This document shows positions 53,149 through 64,000 of a DNA stretch of 64,000 bases, piece after piece (within the stretch, counting starts at the first letter, position 1; each line of letters starts with the position of its first letter). The stretch lies in the NCBI GenBank assembly GCA_022457155.1, contig JAJGOT010000057.1:1821501-1885500 (forward strand). Reading direction: 5' to 3'. The notes beneath the pieces were generated by a model. The model worked only from the letters and a program-made list of their open reading frames with translations, was not told the origin of the DNA and ran no database searches. Made by a program: the position numbers and the translations under genes. This DNA is from Cladopsammia gracilis. Lineage: Eukaryota > Cnidaria > Anthozoa > Scleractinia > Dendrophylliidae.

Positions 53149-53652
53149 ATTCTTGGTTTTCACATGACGTCATAAAAATTCAAAAATCTAAAGTATACAT
53201 CTTACAAAGCTGTTTCTAACATGGTATGTGGATACCAGTGTTATAATCTTTCACAAAAAGTTTCAGATTTTAACGATGTTTTGCTTCCGACTTTCAAAGG
53301 TTTTAAATGTGTCACGCAATTCGTCACGCTATTTCAGATAAGCCGTGAAAATAAACAAAATTGAATCAGCTGAAAGTTATTGTTTGCATTATAAGTGCTT
53401 ATAAGCCGAGTTAATGGAGCTTATAGCAAATACAATATTTTTTCATTTGATTGGAATTTTTAGCCGCTCCATACATACTAAAAATGTCTAATACTCGTTC
53501 GCTTATAACTCTTGAATGAAATGCTTTTACGCTTCAAAATTTGGCCAAGATGTGTAGTTTTAAACTCTCTACAATTCTATAAACATTTTGGAATCGAAAT
53601 GTATTGTTTAATGCTTCTGAATTTTGATATGACGTAAGTGAAAACCAAGAAT
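53149..53652. mobile_element. TIR element (ATTCTTGGTTTTCAC ends)
   Basis: ATTCTTGGTTTTCACATGAC with GTCATAAAAATTCA at the left and the inverse of TGAATTTTGATATGAC and GTAAGTGAAAACCAAGAAT at the right. TIRs are about 44 bp and the whole is about 500 bp. No transposase frame is seen. Confidence 0.65.
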
Positions 53653-53818
53653 TGAAACAAACGTTATATTAATCTAAAAACGGGCACACCATTCGACAAC
53701 CAAGGCGTACTCTTTTCTGGTTTTCGCTCGCATCGCTATATTTTTATATCTCCGATTTAAACACTTTATATCTTTTAACAGTTTTAACAGGAGTTTTTTT
53801 GTCAGCAAGGTCGACTTT

Positions 53819-56800
53819 TTATATTGGAAGCCACTCGTGCGTGGGTATATCAAGATGAAGTTCCATGTCTGGTGTACATCTGGAGAAAAGAATTTAAAAA
53901 AGAGTGTTAGGACAAGATACTAGAAACTTAAAAGTATTTTAAAGCATACATTACTCTTCACAAACACAAAAAATGAATATCGAATACATTTAACCTGTGT
54001 CAATGTTGCAATATAAGTAAAGCCACTTTTCTGACTCGCGTGTATATTATTTTCAATTAATAAATGATGGTTACCCAATTAGTTTAACTTTTTAGTTATT
54101 TTGGGTAACCAGCTACTGTATCTATTTTTAATTTATATATTATGTATACATCTTTGTAATTTTACAGTACGAATAAACGTTGTTGTTGTTGTTGCAAGTT
54201 GAGGTTGTTTGTTGCGCACATTACCACCTACGCGAGCAACAAATTTTAATGTTTGCAGTTGCAGAAAGTAGAAGTCGCTTCTACTTTCTGCAACATGAAA
54301 ATCTCAACTTGTACGAAAATGTTGCCGCTTATTACTTGACCCTTACGCTCACAAAAATTTACAGAGGCCCTAAACTCGTTTACGAGGCTGAAAAGTAAAG
54401 AATAGCCTGCGAATACAGCCGCCTCTCATCGCTCCCGGCCGCTAGGGGCGTTCACGTGACAGTCTAAGTACATGTAAAGAACAGTAAGAGAAGATTTATA
54501 CGGTACAAACGGTCTATCTTGGAGAGGCGCTATAATCCACATAGATTGTCCCTTAAATTTGTAATATACTCACATTTCCCTTTTCCCAAAGACTTCAGGG
54601 AATATTTGAGCCTGTGTATCAAACGCTTCACTGTCTAAAATTTCTCTGTAAGGTAAGAAAAGTTGTAGATTTTGTGTTAAGCAATGTCTGTCAATGTCTA
54701 TGTACTTATTCAAAGTGATGTACAAAGGCATTGGACTGAGATTATGGGCTAGTGGTGTATGATGCGAAAAACCAAACAAACGGCGTACATGCGAAGGGCT
54801 GTTGTGCTAAGATGATCCTTGTGAATATGTCACTTCAGGTGACACTTAGATCCATCAAGCTATCTGAGCCCCGGGGGGGGGGGGGGGGTACTCTCCAGGG
54901 ACGTAGCTTCCTGTACGCACGTACACACGTGCGTACCTGAAAAAGTCGAAAAAAAGAGAAAGATTTGGGACTTGAGGGTGGGGGGAGGAGGTACAGGGAG
55001 TGTTTCAAAATTGATTGTGCGTACCTCTGAAAAAGTCCTGGCTACGCCCCCCGCTCTCATATATAAGCTATATGGGTATGTGCCGCTGTGAAGAGTATGG
55101 TTTTCAAGCAGTTTAGTCTGGGATAGGGTATAGAAATCAGAGAGTTCTGGTCTAGAATAGGGTATCATTTGCTGAGAAACTGATGAGGTATAAAGAATTA
55201 AGTCCAGAACAGAAATTGAAACTCGGAAGACACACTACTAGCGATACAGTTCTGAAAGTAGCAAGTCTGGGATGGGGTAGGGATTTTCAATGTCTATTCT
55301 AGTATAGGGTTGCAAAATCAGCTTATTATGGTCTGGTATATGGTAGGGGTTTCATAGCCCCAGAGGCACACCTACCCAAAAATATACAGAGTACCCCCCC
55401 ACCCCAGCCCCCCGGTATCAGGGCAATTCTCTTATCACCAACGCCTTTCAATTGTAAATTGAGGGTAGACAACATATCTCATTGCTAGGATATCCGATAA
55501 ACCTCCTTTCATGCAAACAGGCCCCTAGTAATATTGCTAGGAGTAATTACAGGTAGCTTGCTTTTCCGAAGGTCTGATTTTTCTTGTGGAGAAGGACAGA
55601 ATCAGTTGTGAATGTCCCTACTCCCATGATCTGAGAATCTAAACTGCAAGCTTACCTGATTTTATCCTCTAATTTAGAATTGTTATCTTCCAGCAACTTC
55701 ACTTCATTTTGATGGATTTCAATTTCCTGAGAAAAATAAAATGATTTCCAATAATGAACACCATTTACGTACCTCATTTAAACAACATTCTTTGTTAAAA
55801 CTATTAACTAACATTTTTTGTCATTATAATGTATCCAATTACAGAGCTAGTATCTTCACAAAATCAAGGAACTATATTACTGTACCTTCTTCATAATCAT
55901 ATTTTGCAAAGCCATCTCTTTAATATCATCTCCCATGGCATTTATTGTATCCTAAAAATATTGAGAATGAAAGACAAAATAAGAAACCCTAATCGGCTCA
56001 TCCTCGGTGTAAGAACCTGTGAAACTCATGAGTGACGTAAAACAAAGAAAACAAAAGGCATAAAACAATAGAGTCAACTGGGAATGCAATACTACAAAGG
56101 TGAAAACAAAGGAAAAAGTCACAGGTTCTTACACCGAGGTAAACCCCCCTAATCAACTATTAACTGATGCAAGAGAAGTTGAGTGTCTTGAGTTGGTGTA
56201 GTAACAAATCCAAAAGACAATTTCAAAACCCCAAAATGTCCCTAAATTGCTAATTTCAAACCCCAAAAGGCCTTCACACTTCCCTGTCTTTAATATACCG
56301 GTACCTGAGTACCCCTGCCTTGTACTCAACAAAGTTTTGTACAGGGATGCTCCACCCTGAGGTCAGAACCCATACCCTTTAATATACCGTTTTTGACAGA
56401 AAAGGTAACCCTTTCATGATATACCTTCCATAGAAAATGGTACTGAAGAAACACTGCATCTCTTTACTACTATTACCCTTGAAATAAACTTATGGAACGA
56501 CATCCACGGAAAGACATCGCGCGTTACAACTAGCACTACCACTAGTGTTTGTTTGAGACATTTTGAAAGGTCCTTTTTTTTACACCTAAATGGCAGTTTT
56601 CCCTACCCTTTTTAATACTTCAACTCATGAAATCCATACCTTTTATATACCTCCAGCCTCAAAAAGGTACCCCTTTCGGGTGGCGCATTCCTATATAGCC
56701 CATTATAGGGAGTACCCCCTCCGTCTGTGAGGTACATAAAATCGTTACTAGCTAAAAACGTGAAAATAATGCTGGGATGACCCTGTGATGGACTAGCATC

Positions 56801-59800
56801 CCATACAGGGGGGAGTAGTAACACTCCTAGTTACGTCATGGTAGACAAGCCGGTTGCTTTGGCTTATGCAGACTACTTGTGGTTCATGGGTGACTTTCAT
56901 ACACTGATCTCACTGGTAAGGCTCAGAAGACTGGATTTAAAACTAGCATCACAATGCTTAAGTTGTCTATCAGTATACTGACTATACCGTCTCAGGGGCG
57001 GATCCAGGATTTTTCTTAGGACGGGGTGCACCTCTAAGGAATGACGCAACTGAAGGGTGACGGAAACAAATTTTAAAAGCAAACAACGCAGACTAGGTCA
57101 TCTCAGGGGTGGGTGGGGGGTGCGCACCCCCTGCACCCTCCCCCTAGATCTGCCCCTGCGTCTACCTACCTCTGTTACTTTTGTTGTAATTTCTTGTTGG
57201 ACAGTTTTTCTCTGATGACTAAATTTTTCTCTCTCAGCATCGACTACAGCTTGTAACTCTTCCAGCTCCTCCTAACAACAAAACAAAATAAAACGTAGTT
57301 GAACCTCTATACAACGGCCATCCACAAACAGAATTCTCTGGCCTTTGTAGAGAGGTGGCCATTATGGAAAGTGTTATAGTCAGAGGATTTAGGTGAATGA
57401 ATAAGAAGTCAGGACAAGAAAACATGGACATTATAGAGAGGTGGCCCTTGAGTAAAGGTTCGGCTTTAAATTAAGAAAAAAATGTTACAATCTAGGTACC
57501 AATACCTATATTGGACACCTTAATTGTAAGGTTTATGATTTTCTCTGTCTAAGTAGAGATTACATTTTGTTTCCGTCAAATTATTCTATCTTTTTTCATT
57601 TCCTCGATAATAAACCAAATATGCTTTTGAGAAAGGAACTTAGATTGCAAGGTTCTTCCAGGCATCATAAACATTAATTTTATACTTTATATAAACCCAG
57701 CATGAATTAACCTTTACAGCGAACACTCTAACCTTAAATGTTGATTCCAAAATTTCCTGTTGCCTCTTCAACTTTGCTATCTGAAGTGCTTTGGCTGGAT
57801 ATTCCTTGTCCTGTAAAGATACCCACCGGGATCATTACTCTTCCCAGTAAACTGCGACACCCACAAATTTTATGGCTGCCTTCAGAGTAACATTTGTCTG
57901 CACCATGTGACTTGATTTCCTGTATTGCGTGATCGCACTTCCTTTGTACAGTGTTTGAACTCAACACATGTGACAAAAAAAATACAATTTTATTACATGG
58001 TACAGACAAATTAGTGCCACATGATGCATTTGAAATAGACTCACAGCATGATCATCACACTGAAGGCAGTCAAAATATTCCAGAATGTTGCAGTTTACTT
58101 GGAAGAGTATAATAACATCTAACTGCCATAATGACTTGATTTAGCGCCCGGAGCGCTTATCTATTTTGGCAGCTCAAAGAGGGGGCACCTATAAGGCAGG
58201 GGAGCTTATTTCTTTTTTGACAAAAAAAATGCGAGCGTGAGAAAGCACTTTAATGAACAATAACAAAAGATACATACAATTCACATAGTCAGAACACACA
58301 GTTGGCATAGTCAAAATAATGATAACAATGGTTATCACAGTCATAATAATATACATGAAAAAATTACCGGTACTCAATTCTGATTGGCTAAGAGCAGTGC
58401 AGTTCAAGTGTAACACCAGTGCAAAAAAAAAGAAAAAAAATTTTTGCCAAAAAAAAATTTCCAAACAAAAATGGTGCAAATTTTTTCATGTATAATTATT
58501 AACAAGTAATCATACGGTTTTCTTGTTCAATTTGGGATTAATTTGCACTTGTGAGTTTTTCAAAAAGCTCAAATTGCACTCACCGAAGCGGCTCGTGCAA
58601 TTTTGAGCTTTTTGAAAAACTCACTTGTGCAAATTAATCCCAAATTGAACTCGAAACCGTATGATTACCTATACTAATATAATTTGCTACTAACTATACT
58701 TCAATGTCTTCAATATCACTTTTTTGAAAAAACCGCAAAACAAAACTTGAGGGGGAGCACTTAATAGAAAGAAGGTGCTTATTGGAAGGAGAGCGCTAAA
58801 TCGAATCATTAGGATTATACAAAATCTAAACAAGAAAATTTACTTGGAAGATGTATGCAGGTGTTTTAATTATAATATTATTATTATGTAACTGCCAGAG
58901 CAAACCAAAAACTAGACGACTACCTGGACAATTTTTGACATATTAAGCAGTTAAAAAAAATTAAGGCAAAGTGGTAATATTTGGATAATATATCGAACAC
59001 AAGGGAAGGGCATTTTCATTGGGATTTTCATTTTCATTTTCATTCACTTTGCGGGAACATTTGCATTCACTTCAAAAAAGTGTCGGAAACACAGACCAAC
59101 TAGTTACAAGATTTACCGGTAGCTAAAACCAATAACAACCATTGGGAAACTCTGATATATATATGGTCTTTTTTTCACCGGTAAGTACAAAGTAGGAATC
59201 GATTTGTATTTTACAGTACTCTAGTCTTTTGACACAGTGGACACACTATTTTAATAATTTGTATGCAATCTCGCATGCTTAGTGTGCTGTGGTGTCTTCT
59301 TGTTTTCGAAGGTTAATGCGCTTCTTTGTTGGCTGCTCACACTATCCCAATACTCCCTAGCATCAAACCGTAAACTAACGCGCATGCAGATTCCCAAGGC
59401 ATTTAGTTTCCAATATGCCTAATACAATGACGCCCAAGTATACACTCCCACAGCGTCTTGTTTTTAATGGATTTTCACACTTGGTGGGCAGAACTATCTG
59501 AATCTGCAGTCCCTCCTCCCTTTCCCGCCTCTTCCCCAGAACCCCTTGGTTTGCATTACTCCTGCTTGCTCACCACGTGGATTGCCAATCGCGTATTTGC
59601 TCTCCCGCTTGACTGTCCAGAGAGGGACTGCTTAAGCAGTCTATTGGATACCTAATCAAACACTCTTTCTGACACTCTCTAACTGATCATTAAGATCTCT
59701 AACTGATCATTAAAATCTATGCTAATTAAGACAGGCTTTCTAAACCACCATCAATTACTAATTACCAACTAGCAGTAATCAGGGATTATTAAGTGCATTC

Positions 59801-61854
59801 GAATGTTTGAGGTTTGCCACATTTGACCTTGAAGAGGCAGCCTGCCAAGCTTTTTTTTTTCGTTTTCTCTTTTTGCCAAGGGCACAAGTATCTCTTTGCG
59901 ACTTCGGTTGAATTTGAAGTTTCTGTGTGAATTATTTTTGTCTGCTGTAGAATCGAATTCTTGACCGATTAGCCAATTACGATTGTCTTGCGGCTTTGGT
60001 GATTACAGTCGTTGCGACTTGCAACATGATTGCATGACATTAGATCTGACAAGTTCGTACGGATTCTTCTTTGTAGCTGGAATAAAGGACTTTCTGTACC
60101 TTTCAGAAGCAGTAAACAAGTTCCTGATCAAGCTTCGTTGTAAAAACATTGCAGTTACCTGCAAAAATGATTGAGGAAAAAATGTGCGCGCGCACCTTGC
60201 TGGACGAGTCTATGACGTATTTCCGGTACTTGACCCGACCACAAAATCGAGTTTCTCTCCGCTAAATGTTCATGCCCAGGCCTCTTGCGGGTTGAGTTTA
60301 GGTTGCATTCTCCTAACGTCGAATGCAATTAATAATTATTATTAATGAGTTTGAGAAGTTGAAATCAACAAATTATGGACAATTTTATTGCTGCGGAACG
60401 AGCGCAACAAGTGAGCAGCAACATAATCAGGATTTAAGAGAAATATATGAGAAAAAAATATGTAAGCTAGGAAATATCTCGAATTGATCGCTTTTTATCA
60501 GAATTCACTGTGCCACGAACACATTTTGGGCCAGAATGCACTGCACCACGAACAATAGCCTCGCTTGCTGCTTCAAGCTGTTGGCTGTGAGATTTGTAAT
60601 ATTTTGGTCCAACAAGTCCCAGTCGAAATCGGAACTGAAGTGTCGAAGACTACCGCGCGAGTTGAGCGAGGACTGTGAAGCATGATGATAGGACCGTTGG
60701 ATAGCAAAGATTTTTGAAGATTGTACAGAATAAAAGACAAATTTATTTTGAAATCACTCCGACAGTGGTGACCAGTGGTCGATGAGACTGAACTGAGCTT
60801 AGCGCGTGGGGACGCGAAACCTGAGCTGAGCGCGTGGAACGCATGGAGCCCGTGGAGACGCGTGGAGCCCGTGGAGACGCGAACACGATACGGCTAGCTA
60901 GTAACGCAACATACTCATTATCAATAATTAGCCAAACTTTTCACACCTTCCTCGTAGTGAACGCGTACTTTGCTCAACCATATTCTACAGACATTGCAAG
61001 AACTTGATGCGTGAATTACAAAACAAAATTAATCTTATCAGCTGGAGTTTTCGTTGATTCATCCTGGTTACATTTGCTTTGCTTCCCCTCAAAAAACGAA
61101 AGAGAAAATTCTGTAATACCAGCAAGACGATAAAACAACATTATTACAACAAATTTACCACAGCAACCTATCTTTTGGATACACTAGTTTATTTAATAAA
61201 TCTCTTTTTACTGCTGACCTTATAATTCAATAAAATATTCATTTCCTTGTTCTTCTGCATTAATTTCTCATCCATAGCATTCACTTGTAGCTGCAAATCT
61301 AAACATAACAGTGAACATTCAGCAATGACCAATCTCATCTGACACAAAAAAAAACATTTTTTTTCTCCTAATTAGATGTCAGTTGAAGTAGCTGGCTGGG
61401 AAAGGTGGGTAAGAGAGCCTTCTCTATTAATGTTAAGTTTAAGTTTAAGTTTAATCTTAAGTTTAATGGCTGGTTGGGGAATTGGGGGGTTGTGTTCACT
61501 AAAGCACATAAACAGGTCAACTAGCCACAAGTATAGTCAAATGACTCTATGGGACACCTCTCAATTACAGACAGTCCATTTTGTCCCAAACATGCCTTAA
61601 TTCAAACAATCTCTGCCTCTATAATACAGACACCTGAGTATGTGGACACCCGAGTCTGTCCCTTTGTTGTCTGCATTAAGAGGGCTCGACCATACTAATT
61701 TTCTCAGTGAGCAGTTGAACAAGACCATGCAGAAAGTATTGTATGTATCAATACCTGCAATTTCTTCATTAACAACTGCTCTTGTTTCATCCAGTCTTTT
61801 CTTTGTGATGTCAAGATCCTCACCAAACTTTCTATTTAATGTTGATATGGCACC
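53819..61854 (-). CDS. Coiled-coil protein gene, last eight exons (5' end outside window)
   Basis: Exons 61854-61755, 61298-61219, 57810-57733, 57271-57170, 55951-55886, 55726-55656, 54645-54574 and 53879-53819 all carry GT-AG sites and join in phase, giving 209 C-terminal residues and a stop at 53819-53821. The first exon starts at an acceptor, so more exons lie upstream. Most of the protein is charged, Glu/Lys/Gln-rich helix with heptad-like spacing (EELEELQAVVDAEREKFSHQ; KLLEDNNSKLEDKI), a coiled coil. It contains KEYPAKALQIAKLKRQQEIL and ends with the non-coiled FPEVFGKREICTPDMELHLD followed by IPTHEWLPI. A CTPDM...LDIP..EWLP ending seems familiar from a conserved metazoan coiled-coil family, possibly C20orf96-like, but I cannot confirm this and give no symbol. 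A structural or ciliary role is only a guess from the architecture. The long introns carry many repeats. Confidence 0.85.
54100..54195 (+). repeat. Probable non-LTR tail with (TTG)n in the last intron
   Basis: TTTTACAGTACGAATAAACG followed by TTGTTGTTGTTGTTG has the form of a non-LTR 3' end with simple-repeat tail. Confidence 0.4.
54868..55420. repeat. G-run/C-run bounded dispersed repeat
   Basis: Starts with a G-run and GGTACTCTCCAGGGACGTAG and ends TATACAGAGTACCCCCCCAC. The inside contains several imperfect copies of GTCTGGGATAGGGTAT and GTCTAGAATAGGGTAT. It lies in an intron of the coiled-coil gene. Confidence 0.5.
56305..56725 (-). repeat. Dispersed repeat, family F, inverted copy
   Basis: Inverse of 39575-39960: CAACAAAGTTTTGTACAGGG, ATACCGTTTTTGACAGAAAA, TACCTCCAGCCTCAAAAAGG, ending at TATAGGGAGTACCCCC. 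Confidence 0.6.
56765..56830 (-). repeat. Dispersed repeat, family D fragment
   Basis: ATGCTGGGATGACCCTGTGA followed by TGGACTAGCATCCCATACAG is the inverse of part of 22080-22130. Confidence 0.5.
57300..57475. repeat. Pogo-like repeat, TTGAACCTCTATACAACGGC
   Basis: GTTGAACCTCTATACAACGG at the left, with TTGTAGAGAGGTGGCCATTA and TTATAGAGAGGTGGCCCTTG to the right, resemble the termini of pogo/Tigger-type MITEs. Intron of the coiled-coil gene. Confidence 0.4.
58506..58668. mobile_element. Palindromic MITE, 163 bp
   Basis: GTAATCATACGG at the left and CCGTATGATTAC at the right. The arms continue through TTCAATTTGGGATTAATTTG and AGTTTTTCAAAAAGCTCAAA and their complements to a loop of about 20 bp. 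It lies in an intron of the coiled-coil gene. Confidence 0.8.
58669..61218. other. Long intron of the coiled-coil gene; no recognised exon
   Basis: The flanking exons join in phase, so no exon is required here. Two copies of TAACTGATCATTAA lie at 59680-59715. A GC-rich imperfect repeat of CGTGGAGACGCGTGGAGCC is at 60830-60885. The short ORFs at 59458-59655 and 59983-60174 on the plus strand have no recognisable domain. Confidence 0.45.
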
Positions 61855-61946
61855 CTAAGGACACAAAAATAATAAGACCAGTTCTATAAAATGACTCAGT
61901 TTTATCAGTGCATGGAAACTTGATAGCTTGCTGCAACAAGCCAAAC

Positions 61947-64000
61947 TTGCATTATTGGCCCAATATTGCATCATGAGCCGACTTCATTTGCCCAATACTA
62001 ATGTAGCCAGAGCACCCTACCTCATTGACCCAATATTAATGCAGCCAGAGCCCCGTTTTATTGGCCCAATATTAATGTAGCCAGATCGCCCAGCTTCATT
62101 GGCCCAATATTAATGTAGTCAGAGCACCCAGTTTAATTGAACCAATATTAATGTAGCAAGAGCACCCTGCTTCATTGGCCCAATATTAATGCAGCCACAG
62201 CAACCTGCTTCATTGGCCCAATATTAATACAGTCACAGCACCCTCCTTCATTGGCCCAATATTAATGCAGCCACAGCACCCTCCTTCATTGGCCCAATAT
62301 TAATGCAGCCACAGCACCCTGCTTCATTGGCCCAATGTTAATGTAGCCAGAGCACCCTGCTTCATTGGCACAATATTTATGCAGCCAGAGCACCCTGCTT
62401 CATTGGCCCAATATTTATGCAGCCAGAGCCCCCTGCTTCATTGGCCCAATATTAATGTAGCCAAAGTAGCATGCTTCATTGGCCCTACATTAATGTAGCC
62501 AGAGCACCCTGCTTCATTGGCCCAATATTAATTCAGCCAGAGCACCCTGCTTCATTGGCCCAATATTAATGCGACCAGAGCACCCTGCTTCATTGGCCCA
62601 ATATTAATGTAGCCAGAGCACCCTCCTTCATTGGCCCAATATTAATGTAGCCAGAGCATCCAGCTTCATTGGCCAATATTAATCCAGCCAGAGCACCCTG
62701 CTTCATTGGCCCAATATTAAGATAGGAAGAGCACCCTGCTTCATTGGCCCAATATTAATGTAGCCAGAGCACCCAGCTTCATTAGCCCAATATTAATGTA
62801 GCCACAGCACCCTGCTTCATTGGCCCAATATTAATGCAGCCAGAGCACCCTGCTTCATAGGCCCAATGTTAATGCAGCCAGAGCACCATCCTTCATTGCC
62901 CCAATATTAATGCAGCCACAGCTACCAGCTTTATTGGCCCAATATTACTGCAGCCAGAGCACCCTGCTTCATTGGCCCAATATTAATGCGACCAGAGCAC
63001 CCTGCTTCATTGGCCCAATATTAATGTAGCCAGAGCACCCTCCTTCATTGGCCCAATATTAATGTAGCCAGAGCATCCAGCTTCATTGGCCAATATTAAT
63101 CCAGCCAGAGCACCCTGCTTCATTGGCCCAATATTAAGATAGGAAGAGCACCCTGCTTCATTGGCCCAATATTAATGTAGCCAGAGCACCCAGCTTCATT
63201 AGCCCAATATTAATGTAGCCACAGCACCCTGCTTCATTGGCCCAATATTAATGCAGCCAGAGCACCCTGCTTCATAGGCCCAATGTTAATGCAGCCAGAG
63301 CACCATCCTTCATTGCCCCAATATTAATGCAGCCACAGCTACCAGCTTTATTGGCCCAATATTACTGCAGCCAGCGCACCCTGCTTCATTGGCCCAATAT
63401 AAATGTAGCCAGAGCACCCTGCTTTATTGGCCCAATATCAATGTAGCCAGAGCACCCAGCTTCATTAGCGCAATGTTAATGTAGCCACAGCACCCAGCTT
63501 CATTGGCCCAATATTGATGCAGCCACAGCACCCAGCTTCATTGGCCCAATATTAATGAAGCCACAGCACCCAGCCTCATTGGCCCAATATTAATGTAGCC
63601 ACAGCACCCTGCTTTATTGGCCCAATATTAATGTAGCCAGAGCACCCTCCTTCATTGGCCCAATGTTAATGTAGCCACAGCACCCAGCTTCATTAGCCCA
63701 ATGTTAATGTAGCCACAGCACCCAGCTTCATTGGCCCAATATTAATGCAGCCAGGGCACCCTGCTTCAATGACCCAATATTAATGTAGCCACAGCACCCT
63801 CCTTCATTGGCCCAATATTAATGCAGCTACAGCACCCTGCTTCATTGGCCCAATATAAAGGTAGGAAGAGCACCCTGCTTTATTGGCCCAATATAAAGGT
63901 AGGAAGAGCACCCTGCTTCATTGGCCCAATGTTAAGGTAGACACAGTACCCAGCTTCATTGGCCCAATATTAATGTAGCCACAGCACCCTGCTTCATTGG
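61947..64000. repeat. 38-bp minisatellite with 11-unit higher-order repeat (runs off window)
   Basis: About 54 units of a 38-bp monomer, TTCATTGGCCCAATATTAAT followed by GTAGCCAGAGCACCCTGC, with scattered substitutions. The block 62571-62987, starting GCGACCAGAGC, is repeated nearly identically at 62988-63404 (offset 417 bp, 11 units with one 37-bp unit), including rare variants such as TAAGATAGGAAGAGC and CTACCAGC. Every unit contains ATTGGCCCAAT, so CCAAT words occur on both strands. It lies upstream of the first visible exon of the coiled-coil gene, so in an intron of it. The array continues beyond the window. Confidence 0.92.

Noticed and set aside
60720..60920. LTR end and primer-binding site (TGGTGACCAGTGG after an AATAAA-like word)
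   Set aside because: I could find neither a second LTR nor gag/pol coding, and the similarity to a primer-binding site is short.
61947..64000. CRISPR-like repeat array in the 38-bp minisatellite
   Set aside because: Units are directly contiguous with no unique spacers, and the variation is point substitutions.

Overview
This window looks like nuclear DNA of a cnidarian, most likely a stony coral or a close hexacorallian. The evidence is intron-bearing animal genes with GT-AG introns, a DED-NACHT-LRR receptor of the kind expanded in corals, two short intronless rhodopsin-like receptors with degenerate motifs, and AT-rich intergenic DNA packed with palindromic MITEs, minisatellites and non-LTR retroelement tails. 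I cannot name the species.

Layout. 1-9 kb: two intronless class A GPCR paralogues in convergent orientation (1485-2300 plus; 7510-8331 minus) with a MITE cluster between them. 9-13.4 kb: nested repeats, including a TTAA-flanked element and copies of a family ending in CCCTTTAAGCCC. 13.5-17.4 kb: a four-exon minus-strand NLR gene (DED, NACHT, LRR) of about 786 residues. 18-20.7 kb: a 2.74-kb DNA transposon with 0.4-kb terminal inverted repeats built largely of a 10-bp tandem repeat and a perfect 10-bp target duplication. 20.7-28.6 kb: gene-poor, with an orphan SDR exon fragment and several foldback MITEs. 28.7-33.6 kb: a 4.9-kb satellite of an 8-bp unit (GTAAGCCT and variants) with an internal duplication of about 1.85 kb. 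34.4-40.5 kb: an intact eight-exon DECR1 gene (mitochondrial 2,4-dienoyl-CoA reductase, 340 residues). 44.6-45.4 kb: an intronless 285-codon gene I do not recognise. 46.5-50.5 kb: a three-exon COX4 gene on the minus strand. 51-52 kb: the 3' end of a Penelope-like element (GIY-YIG endonuclease) between 333-bp inverted arms. 53.8-61.9 kb: the last eight exons of a minus-strand coiled-coil protein gene whose 5' end lies outside the window. 61.9-64 kb: a 38-bp minisatellite with an 11-unit higher-order repeat, in an intron of that gene.

The genes form no operon or single pathway. DECR1 (fatty-acid beta-oxidation) and COX4 (respiratory chain) are nuclear genes for mitochondrial proteins. The NLR and the GPCRs belong to lineage-expanded sensing families. 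The most unusual material is the repeat architecture: two satellites with higher-order structure, a transposon whose termini are tandem arrays, and a 53-bp motif shared between the NLR upstream flank and the edge of the 8-bp satellite. Exon boundaries were deduced by hand from frame, splice consensus and codon phase, without transcripts.
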